The position numbers and the translations under genes are program-made. Under the pieces are notes generated by a model that saw nothing but the letters and a program-made list of their open reading frames with translations, searched no databases and had not been told where the DNA came from. DNA of 64,000 bases, from positions 1 through 64,000 of the forward strand of contig NZ_BDBQ01000058.1 of NCBI RefSeq assembly GCF_001613065.1, given 5' to 3'. The stretch's first letter is position 1, and each line of letters opens with the position of its first letter. This stretch comes from Nocardia miyunensis NBRC 108239 (GTDB taxonomy: Bacteria > Actinomycetota > Actinomycetes > Mycobacteriales > Mycobacteriaceae). Shown in pieces: positions 24,582 through 31,601 of this stretch.

Positions 24582-25528
24582 CGTGCGGTTTCCTTTTCGG
24601 GAGCGGATTGTCCGGTGAGAGAGAGGAATACGTCGTCCAGGTCGGCGGTGTGCACCGACAGGGCCTCGGGTTCGATGTGGGCGTCGTCGAGTCGATCCAG
24701 CACGGCGCGGAGGGATTTCACCGATCCGTCGCTGGGCACCGCGAGGGTCAGCTCGTCGGCGACACCGCCCAGCAGATCGACGGCGACGCTCAGTTCGGAT
24801 CGGTCGGCGAAGCTCAGGCGGATGTGTCCGCCCGGCACCAGCCGCTTGAGCTGATCCGGGGTGCCCTCGGCGACGATGCGGCCGTGGTCCAGCACCGCGA
24901 TCCGATGCGCGAGATCGTCTGCCTCGTCCAGATATTGGGTGGTCAGGAAGATCGTGACCCCGTCCGCGACGAGTTCGCGGATGATGTCCCACATGGCGCG
25001 ACGGCTCCGCGGGTCGAGGCCCGTGGTCGGCTCGTCCAGGAAGATGATGCGCGGCCCTCCGAGCAGCGTCATGGCCAGATCCAGGCGGCGGGTCATCCCG
25101 CCGGAGTAGCCCGAGGCGGTCTTGTCGGCCGAGTCCACCAGATCGAACCGCTCGAGCAGCCGCTGCGCGATGCGCCGATTCTCGGTGCGCGGCAGATGGT
25201 GCAGATCGCCCATCATCAGCAGGTTCTCCCGGCCGGTGAGCAGCTCGTCCACCGCGGAGAACTGCCCGGTGACGCCGATCGCCGAACGCACCTGTGCGGC
25301 ATCGGCGGCGACGTCGTGGCCGCCGACCCGCGCCTGGCCGCCGTCGGCGCGGATCAGGGTGGACAGGATCTGCACGGTGGTGGTCTTGCCCGCGCCGTTG
25401 GGGCCGAGCAGGGAGAAGATCGTGCCCTGCGGCACGGTCAGGTCGATTCCGTCGAGCACGATCTGCTCGCCATAGGATTTCCGCAGGCCGGAGACCGAAA
25501 TGGCCGGTGTGCGAGAGCTGTCGCTCAT
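24578..25528 (-). CDS. ABC exporter ATP-binding protein (DrrA-like)
   Basis: A 316-residue ATPase of the DrrA daunorubicin-resistance type. Walker A is GPNGAGKTT, the signature SGYSGGMTRRLDLAM is the DrrA variant of LSGGQ, Walker B is IIFLDEPTTGLDPRSR, and the switch region is LTTQYLDEADDLAHRI. The C-terminal 90 residues are the DrrA-type regulatory domain ending LDDVFLSLTGQ. It is coupled to the permease by a 4-bp overlap. The upstream gap of 122 bp to the EXLDI gene contains a perfect ACGCATG/CATGCGT palindrome, so it may have its own regulated promoter. Confidence 0.95.
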   Translation of the reverse strand: MSDSSRTPAISVSGLRKSYGEQIVLDGIDLTVPQGTIFSLLGPNGAGKTTTVQILSTLIRADGGQARVGGHDVAADAAQVRSAIGVTGQFSAVDELLTGRENLLMMGDLHHLPRTENRRIAQRLLERFDLVDSADKTASGYSGGMTRRLDLAMTLLGGPRIIFLDEPTTGLDPRSRRAMWDIIRELVADGVTIFLTTQYLDEADDLAHRIAVLDHGRIVAEGTPDQLKRLVPGGHIRLSFADRSELSVAVDLLGGVADELTLAVPSDGSVKSLRAVLDRLDDAHIEPEALSVHTADLDDVFLSLTGQSAPEKETAR

Positions 25529-25549
25529 GGTTTCCTCTCATCTATTAAT

Positions 25550-25567
25550 ACGCATGAATGCATGCGT
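25550..25567. promoter_or_regulatory. Palindromic operator upstream of drrA-like gene
   Basis: ACGCATG (25550-25556), AATG, CATGCGT (25561-25567): perfect 7-bp arms with a 4-bp spacer, 22 bp before the ATG at 25528. The flanking TATTAATA is also palindromic and A/T-rich. It looks like a repressor site over a promoter. The arms differ from the EXLDI-gene palindrome, so a different regulator may bind. Confidence 0.65.
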
Positions 25568-25650
25568 CGACTGAGCCGTGTCCGCTGTGATGCGCGGACA
25601 AGGGGGTGTGGTGTGCGGTTGTGCGGGGCGGGATCACCGCCCCGATGACG

Positions 25651-26166
25651 TCAGATGTCGAGATCTTCGATGTGCGGATGGTTGGCGATACCGGCCACCC
25701 GCTCGTAGATCGGGTCGGGGACCTTGCCCTTCAGCTCCTCGACCGAGTCGAAGATGTCCATCGTGAAATCGCCCCAGTCCGGATCGTTGACGCCGAGCAT
25801 GCGCCGCCAGTTCGTCAGATCCTTGATCCAGTTGGTGTCGGTGGGGTACTCCGACCACTTGGAGCCCTGCGTGTGCAGGACGATCTTGCCCTTGCGACTG
25901 CGGTAGATTCGGATGCGCTCGAAGGCGTCGTCGGTGTACTCGTGGGCCTCGGTGAGCAGCGAACCGGAGAAACGCACCTGGCGAGCGCCGTTGTGGCCGA
26001 CGCGCAGCACGATCTCCTCGAAGCCCGCCTGACGTCCCTCCTCGAGCTCGATGAACCGGCGCAACGCCGTCACGATCGCGCCCGACAGGTTGCCGCCGAC
26101 CAGCTCTTGTGCGCGCTGGAACAGGGGGAGGTCGTCGTCGGAGACGTATACGGTCTTGTTGGGCAT
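25651..26166 (-). CDS. EXLDI-family protein, ribbon-helix-helix-like N-terminus
   Basis: A 171-residue protein that ends exactly in E-D-L-D-I, the C-terminal signature that names the EXLDI family. The first 45 residues resemble a ribbon-helix-helix DNA-binding unit: a strand KTVYVSDDD, then helices LFQRAQELVG and LSGAIVTALRRFIELEE. The remainder is a mixed alpha/beta domain (QVRFSGSLLTE, IRIYRSRKGKIVLHT, DFTMDIFDSVEEL) of unknown function. A longer frame reaches 26397, but ATG 26166 matches the family start. A perfect TATACGT-AG-ACGTATA palindrome lies 10 bp upstream, suggesting autoregulation. It precedes the DrrAB-like genes on the same strand, a neighbourhood I recall for this family. A regulatory role is inference. 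Confidence 0.88.
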   Translation of the reverse strand: MPNKTVYVSDDDLPLFQRAQELVGGNLSGAIVTALRRFIELEEGRQAGFEEIVLRVGHNGARQVRFSGSLLTEAHEYTDDAFERIRIYRSRKGKIVLHTQGSKWSEYPTDTNWIKDLTNWRRMLGVNDPDWGDFTMDIFDSVEELKGKVPDPIYERVAGIANHPHIEDLDI

Positions 26167-26175
26167 GACCCCCAC

Positions 26176-26191
26176 TATACGTAGACGTATA
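26176..26191. promoter_or_regulatory. Palindromic operator in the divergent EXLDI / biosynthetic-operon control region
   Basis: TATACGT (26176-26182), AG, ACGTATA (26185-26191): perfect 7-bp arms, 2-bp spacer, 9 bp before the EXLDI start codon and about 125 bp before the ThDP-enzyme start. Short, closely spaced half-sites suit a ribbon-helix-helix dimer such as the EXLDI N-terminus. Confidence 0.65.
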
Positions 26192-26314
26192 CATACACAC
26201 AAGGCTCTGGGTGGGCGATTCTCGAAACACGACTGAACCGCCCGCGCTCTTGCTTCGTAGTTCGGGGTGAGCGAGGCTGATCGCCCGCTCGGCGCACAGC
26301 AGGAAGGAGCGCCG

Positions 26315-27994
26315 ATGTCTGCGACAGCCGTGGGATATCTGGTGCGGGCCGTCGCGGCCCTGGGCGTGCGACATGTCTTCGGTGTCGACGGGGCCAATAT
26401 CGAGGATCTCTACGACGCGATCTTCGAATCCTCCGGCGAGGTGACCGGGGTGGTGGCCAAACACGAGTTCTCCGCCGCGACCATGGCCGACGGGTATGCG
26501 CGGGTCACCGCGGGTCTCGGCGTCGTGGCGGCCACCTCCGGCGGCGGGGCGATGAACCTCGTTGCGGGGCTGGCGGAATCGTTCACCTCGCGGGTGCCGG
26601 TGCTGGCGCTGGTGGGGCAGCCGCCGACCGACCAGGAGGGCGCGGGGGCGTTTCAGGATTCCAGCGGAAAAGCCGGGACCATCGATGCCGCACAGCTTTT
26701 CGATCAGGTGTCGAGGTATTGCGGCAGGGTGGAGTCGGCTCGGACGTTACCCGCGCATCTGGCGCGTGCGGTCGAGGCCGCGCGGAGTGGCGGACCGGCG
26801 GTGTTGCTGCTGCCCAAGGATGTTCAGCGCGCCTCGATGGAATCCGTTCCGGCCTTTCGGCCTGACCCGCTGGTGCGGATACGGGACGAGGCCGGGTTGG
26901 CCCGGGTGCGCGATGCGCTGCGGACCGCGCGGGACACCGGCAAGATCACCGTGATCGCGGGCGATCAGGTTGCTCGTGACGACGCGCGGGACGGATTGCG
27001 GCGGCTGGTCGCGGCGCTGGACGCCGCTGTCGGCGTGGCGCCGGACGCCAAGGACGTATACCCCTGGGACGGGCCCGGATTCTGCGGGGTGGCCGGGACC
27101 ATGGGGCATCCGGAACTGCTGGACGCGGCTCGCGGTAGTGCGCTGTGCCTGCTGGTCGGTACCCGGATGCCGGTGACCGCGCGCGCCGGGTTGGAGTCGG
27201 CGCTGTCCGGGACGGTGGTGGCCGCGGTGGGTGCGGAGCGACCGTATCCGGACGCCGTCCATGCCACCAGTACGAACCTGGGCGCCGACCTCGCCGAGCT
27301 GGCAGCGGATTTCGAGAGTTCCGCGTCGTTGCCGGAGGTTTCGCCGCTGCCGGTGACGCCGCCCGCCGAGCCGTCACTCACCACGCTGTCGGTGCCCGAG
27401 GCCACCGGTCCCGGGCTGCGCTATCGCGAGATCGTCGAAATCATCGGCGCCGCACTCGAACCCGGTACCGATGTGTTCGCCGACGCCGGTAACACCGGAG
27501 CCGCGGTGGTGCATCATCTGCGGCTGCCGCGCGCTGGGCGGTTCGTGGTCGCGCTGGGCATGGGCGGGATGGGGTACGCGTTCGGAGCCGCGATCGGCTG
27601 CGCGTTCGCCCGCGCCCGGCGCGCGGTCGTGATCGCGGGCGACGGCGCGTTCTTCATGCACGGCACGGAGATTCACACCGCGATTCAGTATCGGCTGCCG
27701 GTGACGTTCGTGGTGTTCAACAACAACGCGCACGCCATGTGCGTCACGCGGGAGCAGCTCTATTACGGAGACCGATACAGCTTCAACAGATTCCAGCCCT
27801 CGGCTCTGGGCGAGGGCGTCGCGGCGATGTTTCCCGGCCTGCCCGCGTATTCGCCGCGCACCATCGAGGAGCTGGAGGACGCACTGCGCGCCTGCGTGAA
27901 AACCACCGGCCCGTCATTCATTTCGATCGACTGTGATCCCGACGAGATACCCCCGTTCAGTCCGTTCCTGTCCGTACCGAGGAGGCATTCGTGA
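26315..27994 (+). CDS. Thiamine-diphosphate-dependent enzyme (acetolactate synthase-like)
   Basis: A 559-residue three-domain ThDP enzyme. The N-terminal PYR domain holds the catalytic Glu51 in AKHEFSAATMADGYAR. The middle domain spans about 180-330. The C-terminal PP domain has the cofactor motif starting GDGAFF and ending in FNNNAHAM. The chemistry is decarboxylation of a 2-oxoacid with carboligation or aldehyde release; the substrate cannot be assigned. The start ATG at 26315 has AAGGAG 7 nt upstream. It is the first gene of a plus-strand operon; its stop overlaps the next GTG in GTGA. It shares its upstream region with the divergent EXLDI gene. It is unlikely to be housekeeping IlvB, because no regulatory subunit or ilv gene is nearby. 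Confidence 0.9.
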   Translation: MSATAVGYLVRAVAALGVRHVFGVDGANIEDLYDAIFESSGEVTGVVAKHEFSAATMADGYARVTAGLGVVAATSGGGAMNLVAGLAESFTSRVPVLALVGQPPTDQEGAGAFQDSSGKAGTIDAAQLFDQVSRYCGRVESARTLPAHLARAVEAARSGGPAVLLLPKDVQRASMESVPAFRPDPLVRIRDEAGLARVRDALRTARDTGKITVIAGDQVARDDARDGLRRLVAALDAAVGVAPDAKDVYPWDGPGFCGVAGTMGHPELLDAARGSALCLLVGTRMPVTARAGLESALSGTVVAAVGAERPYPDAVHATSTNLGADLAELAADFESSASLPEVSPLPVTPPAEPSLTTLSVPEATGPGLRYREIVEIIGAALEPGTDVFADAGNTGAAVVHHLRLPRAGRFVVALGMGGMGYAFGAAIGCAFARARRAVVIAGDGAFFMHGTEIHTAIQYRLPVTFVVFNNNAHAMCVTREQLYYGDRYSFNRFQPSALGEGVAAMFPGLPAYSPRTIEELEDALRACVKTTGPSFISIDCDPDEIPPFSPFLSVPRRHS

Positions 27995-28650
27995 CCACCA
28001 GCCCCCTGCCCGCACTCAGCGATATCCCGGATCGCGAGATCCCGGGGATACTCCGCATCGAGAATTCCGATCGCGAGGAGACCACGCCGATCATCATGGA
28101 CATGCTCCGGTCGGTCTATCCGCACGACCAGATCTTCGGGCAGTTCTGCCCGGTCCAGTCCTATATCGACGCGCCGCCGCGCGAGGTGTTCGAATACCTC
28201 GCCGATACCCGCAGCCTGGAGGAATGGACCTACAGCCTGCGTGGATTCACCGAGACCGAGGAGCCCGGACTGTGGCTGGCCAACGATCGGCTGGGTCCGG
28301 AGACCGAGATCTACACCCGCACGGTGGCGAACGCCGACGCGATGACGGTCGACTATCACTGCGCCTGGGATCAGGGCAAGCACCTGTGGATGATCTATCT
28401 GATGCGCGTGGTGGACGCGCAGGTGGTGTTCGACAAGCCGGGTTCGGTTGTGCTGTGGGTGAATTGCCGTCATCCGTTCTACGACGAGAATCCCTATCCC
28501 GAGGCCGCGCCGCCGAAACGTCCGGTGTGGGTGGGTGATTTCTGGGAGATGTTCTCCGCCGGGCATCAGCTCGAACTCGACAATCTCAAGGCGATCTGCG
28601 AATACCGTGCCGCGCACGGGCTTCCGATCAAACCCGACTGGATGAAGTGA
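27991..28650 (+). CDS. SRPBCC (START-like) family protein
   Basis: A 219-residue protein. Residues about 45-185 show the START/Bet v1-like pattern: VQSYIDAPPREVFEYLADTR, LEEWTYSLRGF, a run of beta strands (EIYTRTVANADAMTVDYHC), and a final long helix from about 190. In biosynthetic clusters such folds serve as aromatase/cyclases or ligand carriers. The conserved-looking CRHPFYDENPYP segment is unusual. GTG start at 27991 within a GTGA overlap, so translation is coupled to the ThDP enzyme. Its precise reaction is unknown. Confidence 0.82.
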   Translation: MTTSPLPALSDIPDREIPGILRIENSDREETTPIIMDMLRSVYPHDQIFGQFCPVQSYIDAPPREVFEYLADTRSLEEWTYSLRGFTETEEPGLWLANDRLGPETEIYTRTVANADAMTVDYHCAWDQGKHLWMIYLMRVVDAQVVFDKPGSVVLWVNCRHPFYDENPYPEAAPPKRPVWVGDFWEMFSAGHQLELDNLKAICEYRAAHGLPIKPDWMK

Positions 28651-28658
28651 GGCTTTCG

Positions 28659-29693
28659 ATGGAATCGACCGACCCCGGACTCGCGCCGGTCAGCCTGATC
28701 GATGTGGCGAGCTATCTGCCCGGTGAGCCGGTGGGCACGGAGTATTTCACCCCGTACATGCGCTCGGCGCGGATGGCGAAGAACGTCATGTTCCGCTCCC
28801 CCGCGACGCGACATCACGTCGACCGTGAGGAGACCGCGATGGACATGGTGGCCAAGGCCGTCGAACCACTGGTGGAACGTCATGGGGCACAGGCGATCTC
28901 CGATGTCGATGTGCTGCTGACGCATACTCAGCTGCCGTACAACCCGATCGTCGGCTGCGGCCCGGAGGTCGCGCGGCGGCTCGGCATGCGGCCCTCGACG
29001 GTGCTGGACATCCAGAACAGCGGCTGCGCGGCCTTCGTGTACATGATGCAGCTGGCGCGAATGATCCTGCGTACCACCGACGCTCGGTCCGCGCTGATCG
29101 CCACGATCCAGAATTCGGCCGGGGCGGTGTTCACCCAGCCCGATATCCGTAAGCTCGCCCAGGCGCCGGTGCCCGGTGACGGTTGCGGCGTCGGATTGCT
29201 CGTTCGCAACGACGACGCGCCGATTCTGGACGTCGAGACGCGCACGTATCCGGAGTTCGCCGGGGATATGGATTTCAACACCGGCTCCGAGCGCAAATGG
29301 TGGGAGCCCGGCGAGGGACAGCCCTGCGTGAGCTTCACCGAATCCAAGATCACCAAGGTCTTCGCCCGGGGCAATCGCCTCGTGCCCGAGGTCGCCCTGG
29401 CCGTCTGCGACCGCATCGGGGTGAAGGGCCGCGATATCGACACCTTCGTCACCAACCAGCCCAACCGCCTGTTCCTGCGCAACTGGCACGACGCCCTGGA
29501 ACTGCCGGCCGAACGTCATCCCGACACCTTCGACCGCTGCGGAAACCTTTTCGCCGCAGGCATTCCCGTCACCCTCGACATCGAGAACCAGGCGGGCCGC
29601 CTGCGCAACGGATCGATAGTCCTGATGTCCGCCTTCGCCCACGCCGGTGATTTCGCCGGGGCCGCGGCGGTGCGCTGGGGTGCCGCGCGATGA
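28659..29693 (+). CDS. KAS III-like (FabH-type) thiolase-fold enzyme with His-to-Asn active site
   Basis: A 344-residue thiolase-fold protein of the ketoacyl-ACP synthase III type. The acylated Cys123 is in IQNSGCAAFVY. The usual catalytic His (consensus HQAN) is replaced: VTNQPNRLF places Asn266 there. The second catalytic Asn is kept in CGNLFAAGIPVTL (Asn296). Loss of His should disfavour decarboxylative condensation, so acyl transfer, thioester exchange or C-O/C-N bond formation is more likely, as in other atypical KAS III enzymes. Start at ATG 28659; GTG 28647, overlapping the previous stop, is an alternative. The stop overlaps the next small ORF in ATGA. Confidence 0.88.
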   Translation: MESTDPGLAPVSLIDVASYLPGEPVGTEYFTPYMRSARMAKNVMFRSPATRHHVDREETAMDMVAKAVEPLVERHGAQAISDVDVLLTHTQLPYNPIVGCGPEVARRLGMRPSTVLDIQNSGCAAFVYMMQLARMILRTTDARSALIATIQNSAGAVFTQPDIRKLAQAPVPGDGCGVGLLVRNDDAPILDVETRTYPEFAGDMDFNTGSERKWWEPGEGQPCVSFTESKITKVFARGNRLVPEVALAVCDRIGVKGRDIDTFVTNQPNRLFLRNWHDALELPAERHPDTFDRCGNLFAAGIPVTLDIENQAGRLRNGSIVLMSAFAHAGDFAGAAAVRWGAAR

Positions 29694-29839
29694 GCGTCGA
29701 CCGCGCCGAGAGTCTGCCGCGACCGCCCGGGCTGCCGGGGTGCGCCGGGGTCGGCCGGTCGGTGAATGTGGCGGCGCAGGTCGCGTTCGCCCAGGTCCGT
29801 AGTTCGGTCGGGGTTGTTCACGGAGGAGAGGTGCGATGA
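29690..29839 (+). CDS. 49-residue ORF coupled by ATGA overlaps on both sides
   Basis: A small frame, ATG 29690 to TGA 29839, encoding 49 residues beginning MSVDRAESLPRPP and ending VVHGGEVR. Its start overlaps the KAS III-like stop in ATGA, and its stop overlaps the aminotransferase start in another ATGA. It fills the 142-bp gap exactly. The composition is Gly/Val/Pro-rich with a single Cys18, with no carrier-protein DSL motif and no membrane helix. It may be a genuine small partner or a leader that keeps ribosomes moving to the aminotransferase. Chance cannot be excluded without comparison to relatives. Confidence 0.5.
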   Translation: MSVDRAESLPRPPGLPGCAGVGRSVNVAAQVAFAQVRSSVGVVHGGEVR

Positions 29840-31029
29840 GTACTCCGACTGCTGGGGATGGTATGCGGCCGTTGGTGATACGCGGCGGCGGGAGTTCGGA
29901 ATGGCCGGTGCGGCACAGGGCTCGGGCCGTGGTCGGGCACGGAGAGGGGGCGCACGGGCGGGGCACCGGGGTTGGGCGGTTCGATCTGACGTTGAGTGAG
30001 AACCCTTTTCCGCCCTTGCCTTCGGTGTTGGAGGCAGTGAATTCCGTTCTCGCGCATGCGAATCGGTATCCGGAGTTCTTGCCCGATCGGCTGCCGCGGC
30101 TGATCGCGGACCGGGTGGGGGTCGATGCCGATCAGGTGGTGGTCGGCGCGGGGGCTACGGGCGTGATTCTGCAGATCATGCAGACGCTGGCCGGGCCGGC
30201 GCGGGGGATGGTGTTCGCCTCGCCGACCTTCGACGGGTATCCGATCATGGCGGCCATGGCGGGGCTGGAAACTTTCGCGGTGCCGCTGGACTCGTCCGGT
30301 CGGCAGGATCTGTGGGAGATGTCACGCGCGATCGACGAGCGGACGGCGCTGGTGGTGGTGTGCCGCCCGCACAATCCGACCGGGACCGTGCCCGCTGCCA
30401 GTGAGTTGAAGGCGTTCCTGTTCGGTGTGCCCCGGCATGTTCCGGTGATCCTGGACGAGGCGTATGTCGAATTCCTGAGCGTCGAGGAGATGCTGGATCC
30501 GCTCGAGCTCGTCGCGCGATATCCGAATCTGCTGATCGTACGGACGTTCTCGAAGGCGTACGGGCTGGCCGGACTGCGGATCGGTTACGCGTTCGGGCAT
30601 CGGGATCTGGTGCGCCGGGTGCGTCGGCTGCAATTGCCGTTCGGGACGCCGGATACGGCGACCGCCGCCGTGGCGGCGTCCTATGCCGCGGCGACGGAGT
30701 TGAGCGAGCGGGTCCTGCGGATCACCGTCGGGCGTGAGATGCTGCGAACGACCTTGCGTCGCAGTGGTATTCGCGTCCCGCGCAGTCGCGCGAACTTCCT
30801 GTACCTGCCCGGACCGGGCATGGTCGAGACGCTGGCTCGCGCGGGGATCGCGGCGAAGGGCTATCCCGATGGCAGCGCGCGCATCGCCGTGGGTGATGCG
30901 GTCGCGGATCGGGCGGTGGAGCGAGCGCTGTGCGGTCCGGCGCTGGTCCGGGCCGAGCGGGCGGGCCATGAATCCGGTGTGTGGTCGCTGACGGCTCCGG
31001 CCGATCCCGGGCGGGCCCGGACCTCTTGA
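29836..31029 (+). CDS. PLP-dependent aminotransferase (HisC-like, class I/II)
   Basis: A 397-residue fold-type I aminotransferase. Landmarks: DLTLSENPFPPLPSV, NRYPEF, the cofactor-pocket VGAGATGVI, CRPHNPTGT, the Asp in VILDEAYVEF, the Schiff-base Lys in RTFSKAYGLAGLRIGY, and the C-terminal Arg in DGSARIAVG. About 48 N-terminal residues precede the domain and are Gly/Arg-rich. The start ATG at 29836 has a strong GGAGGAGAGG and overlaps the small ORF stop. Although HisC-like, it lies in a biosynthetic operon and not with his genes, so it probably aminates a pathway keto-intermediate. No terminator was seen; the next gene has its own promoter. Confidence 0.9.
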   Translation: MSTPTAGDGMRPLVIRGGGSSEWPVRHRARAVVGHGEGAHGRGTGVGRFDLTLSENPFPPLPSVLEAVNSVLAHANRYPEFLPDRLPRLIADRVGVDADQVVVGAGATGVILQIMQTLAGPARGMVFASPTFDGYPIMAAMAGLETFAVPLDSSGRQDLWEMSRAIDERTALVVVCRPHNPTGTVPAASELKAFLFGVPRHVPVILDEAYVEFLSVEEMLDPLELVARYPNLLIVRTFSKAYGLAGLRIGYAFGHRDLVRRVRRLQLPFGTPDTATAAVAASYAAATELSERVLRITVGREMLRTTLRRSGIRVPRSRANFLYLPGPGMVETLARAGIAAKGYPDGSARIAVGDAVADRAVERALCGPALVRAERAGHESGVWSLTAPADPGRARTS

Positions 31030-31030
31030 A

Positions 31031-31094
31031 TCTAGCGACGCTAGACAACCTAGCTGCGCACTGTTATCTTTGCTTCAATACCTAGCGTTGCTAG
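31031..31094 (+). promoter_or_regulatory. Promoter bracketed by two CTAGC palindromes
   Basis: TCTAGCGACGCTAGA (31031-31045) is a perfect 7+1+7 palindrome, and CTAGC-GTT-GCTAG (31082-31094) is a second perfect one; their centres are 50 bp apart. Between them lies a plausible promoter, TAGACA (31042-31047) and TATCTT 17 bp further on. Site 1 overlaps the -35 and site 2 the likely transcription start, as for TetR-type repression. No regulator gene is adjacent on this strand. Confidence 0.65.
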
Positions 31095-31114
31095 ATAGGA
31101 AGTGGGAGATTTCG

Positions 31115-31591
31115 ATGCTCAGCACAACAGCCCAGGTCCTGGCCACGATTGCCGTACTCGGCAACGGCGTCGTCTACGGCACGGACGTCCTCGCCGGGAT
31201 GGTCATGCGATCGGTCTACCGACAGCTCGACGACGAGACGATGACCGTCAGCGCAGGCTGGGGGCACTACTTCGCCGACCGCCGGATGCCCTTCGTCGGC
31301 GCCACCGGGATGATCGCCACCGTGCTCACCCTCGTGTTCGCCGCCGTCGCGGGACGCGCGGGCGGCGCGATTGCCGCCGCGACAGCCCTTGTCGCCCTGC
31401 TGATCTGGGGCGGCATCTACCTGCGCATCGCCAAACCGATCAACACCGCCCAGACCGCCGCCGCCCGGACCGGCGTCATCCCGGACAACGCCCGTGCACT
31501 GCAGGATTCCTGGGATGCCGTCGCCGGGTACCGAATCGCGTTGCAGGGCATCGTGATAGCTGCCCTGTGTGCCGCGATCGCCCTGCTCTGA
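31115..31591 (+). CDS. DUF1772 family membrane protein
   Basis: A 158-residue protein with four predicted membrane helices (AQVLATIAVLGNGVVYGTD, MIATVLTLVFAAVAG, AIAAATALVALLIWGGIYL, IALQGIVIAALCAAIAL) and DUF1772-type features: a helix 1 Gly/Asn pair and the acidic loop before helix 4 (NARALQDSWDAVAGYR). DUF1772 is related to anthrone-oxygenase-like proteins, but no catalytic role can be claimed. The start ATG at 31115 has GGAAGTGGGAG upstream; an in-frame ATG at 31070 lies in the promoter. A dedicated operator pair precedes it. It ends 10 bp from the opposing anti-sigma gene. Confidence 0.85.
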   Translation: MLSTTAQVLATIAVLGNGVVYGTDVLAGMVMRSVYRQLDDETMTVSAGWGHYFADRRMPFVGATGMIATVLTLVFAAVAGRAGGAIAAATALVALLIWGGIYLRIAKPINTAQTAAARTGVIPDNARALQDSWDAVAGYRIALQGIVIAALCAAIALL

Positions 31592-31601
31592 GCGGTTGCC
31601 C

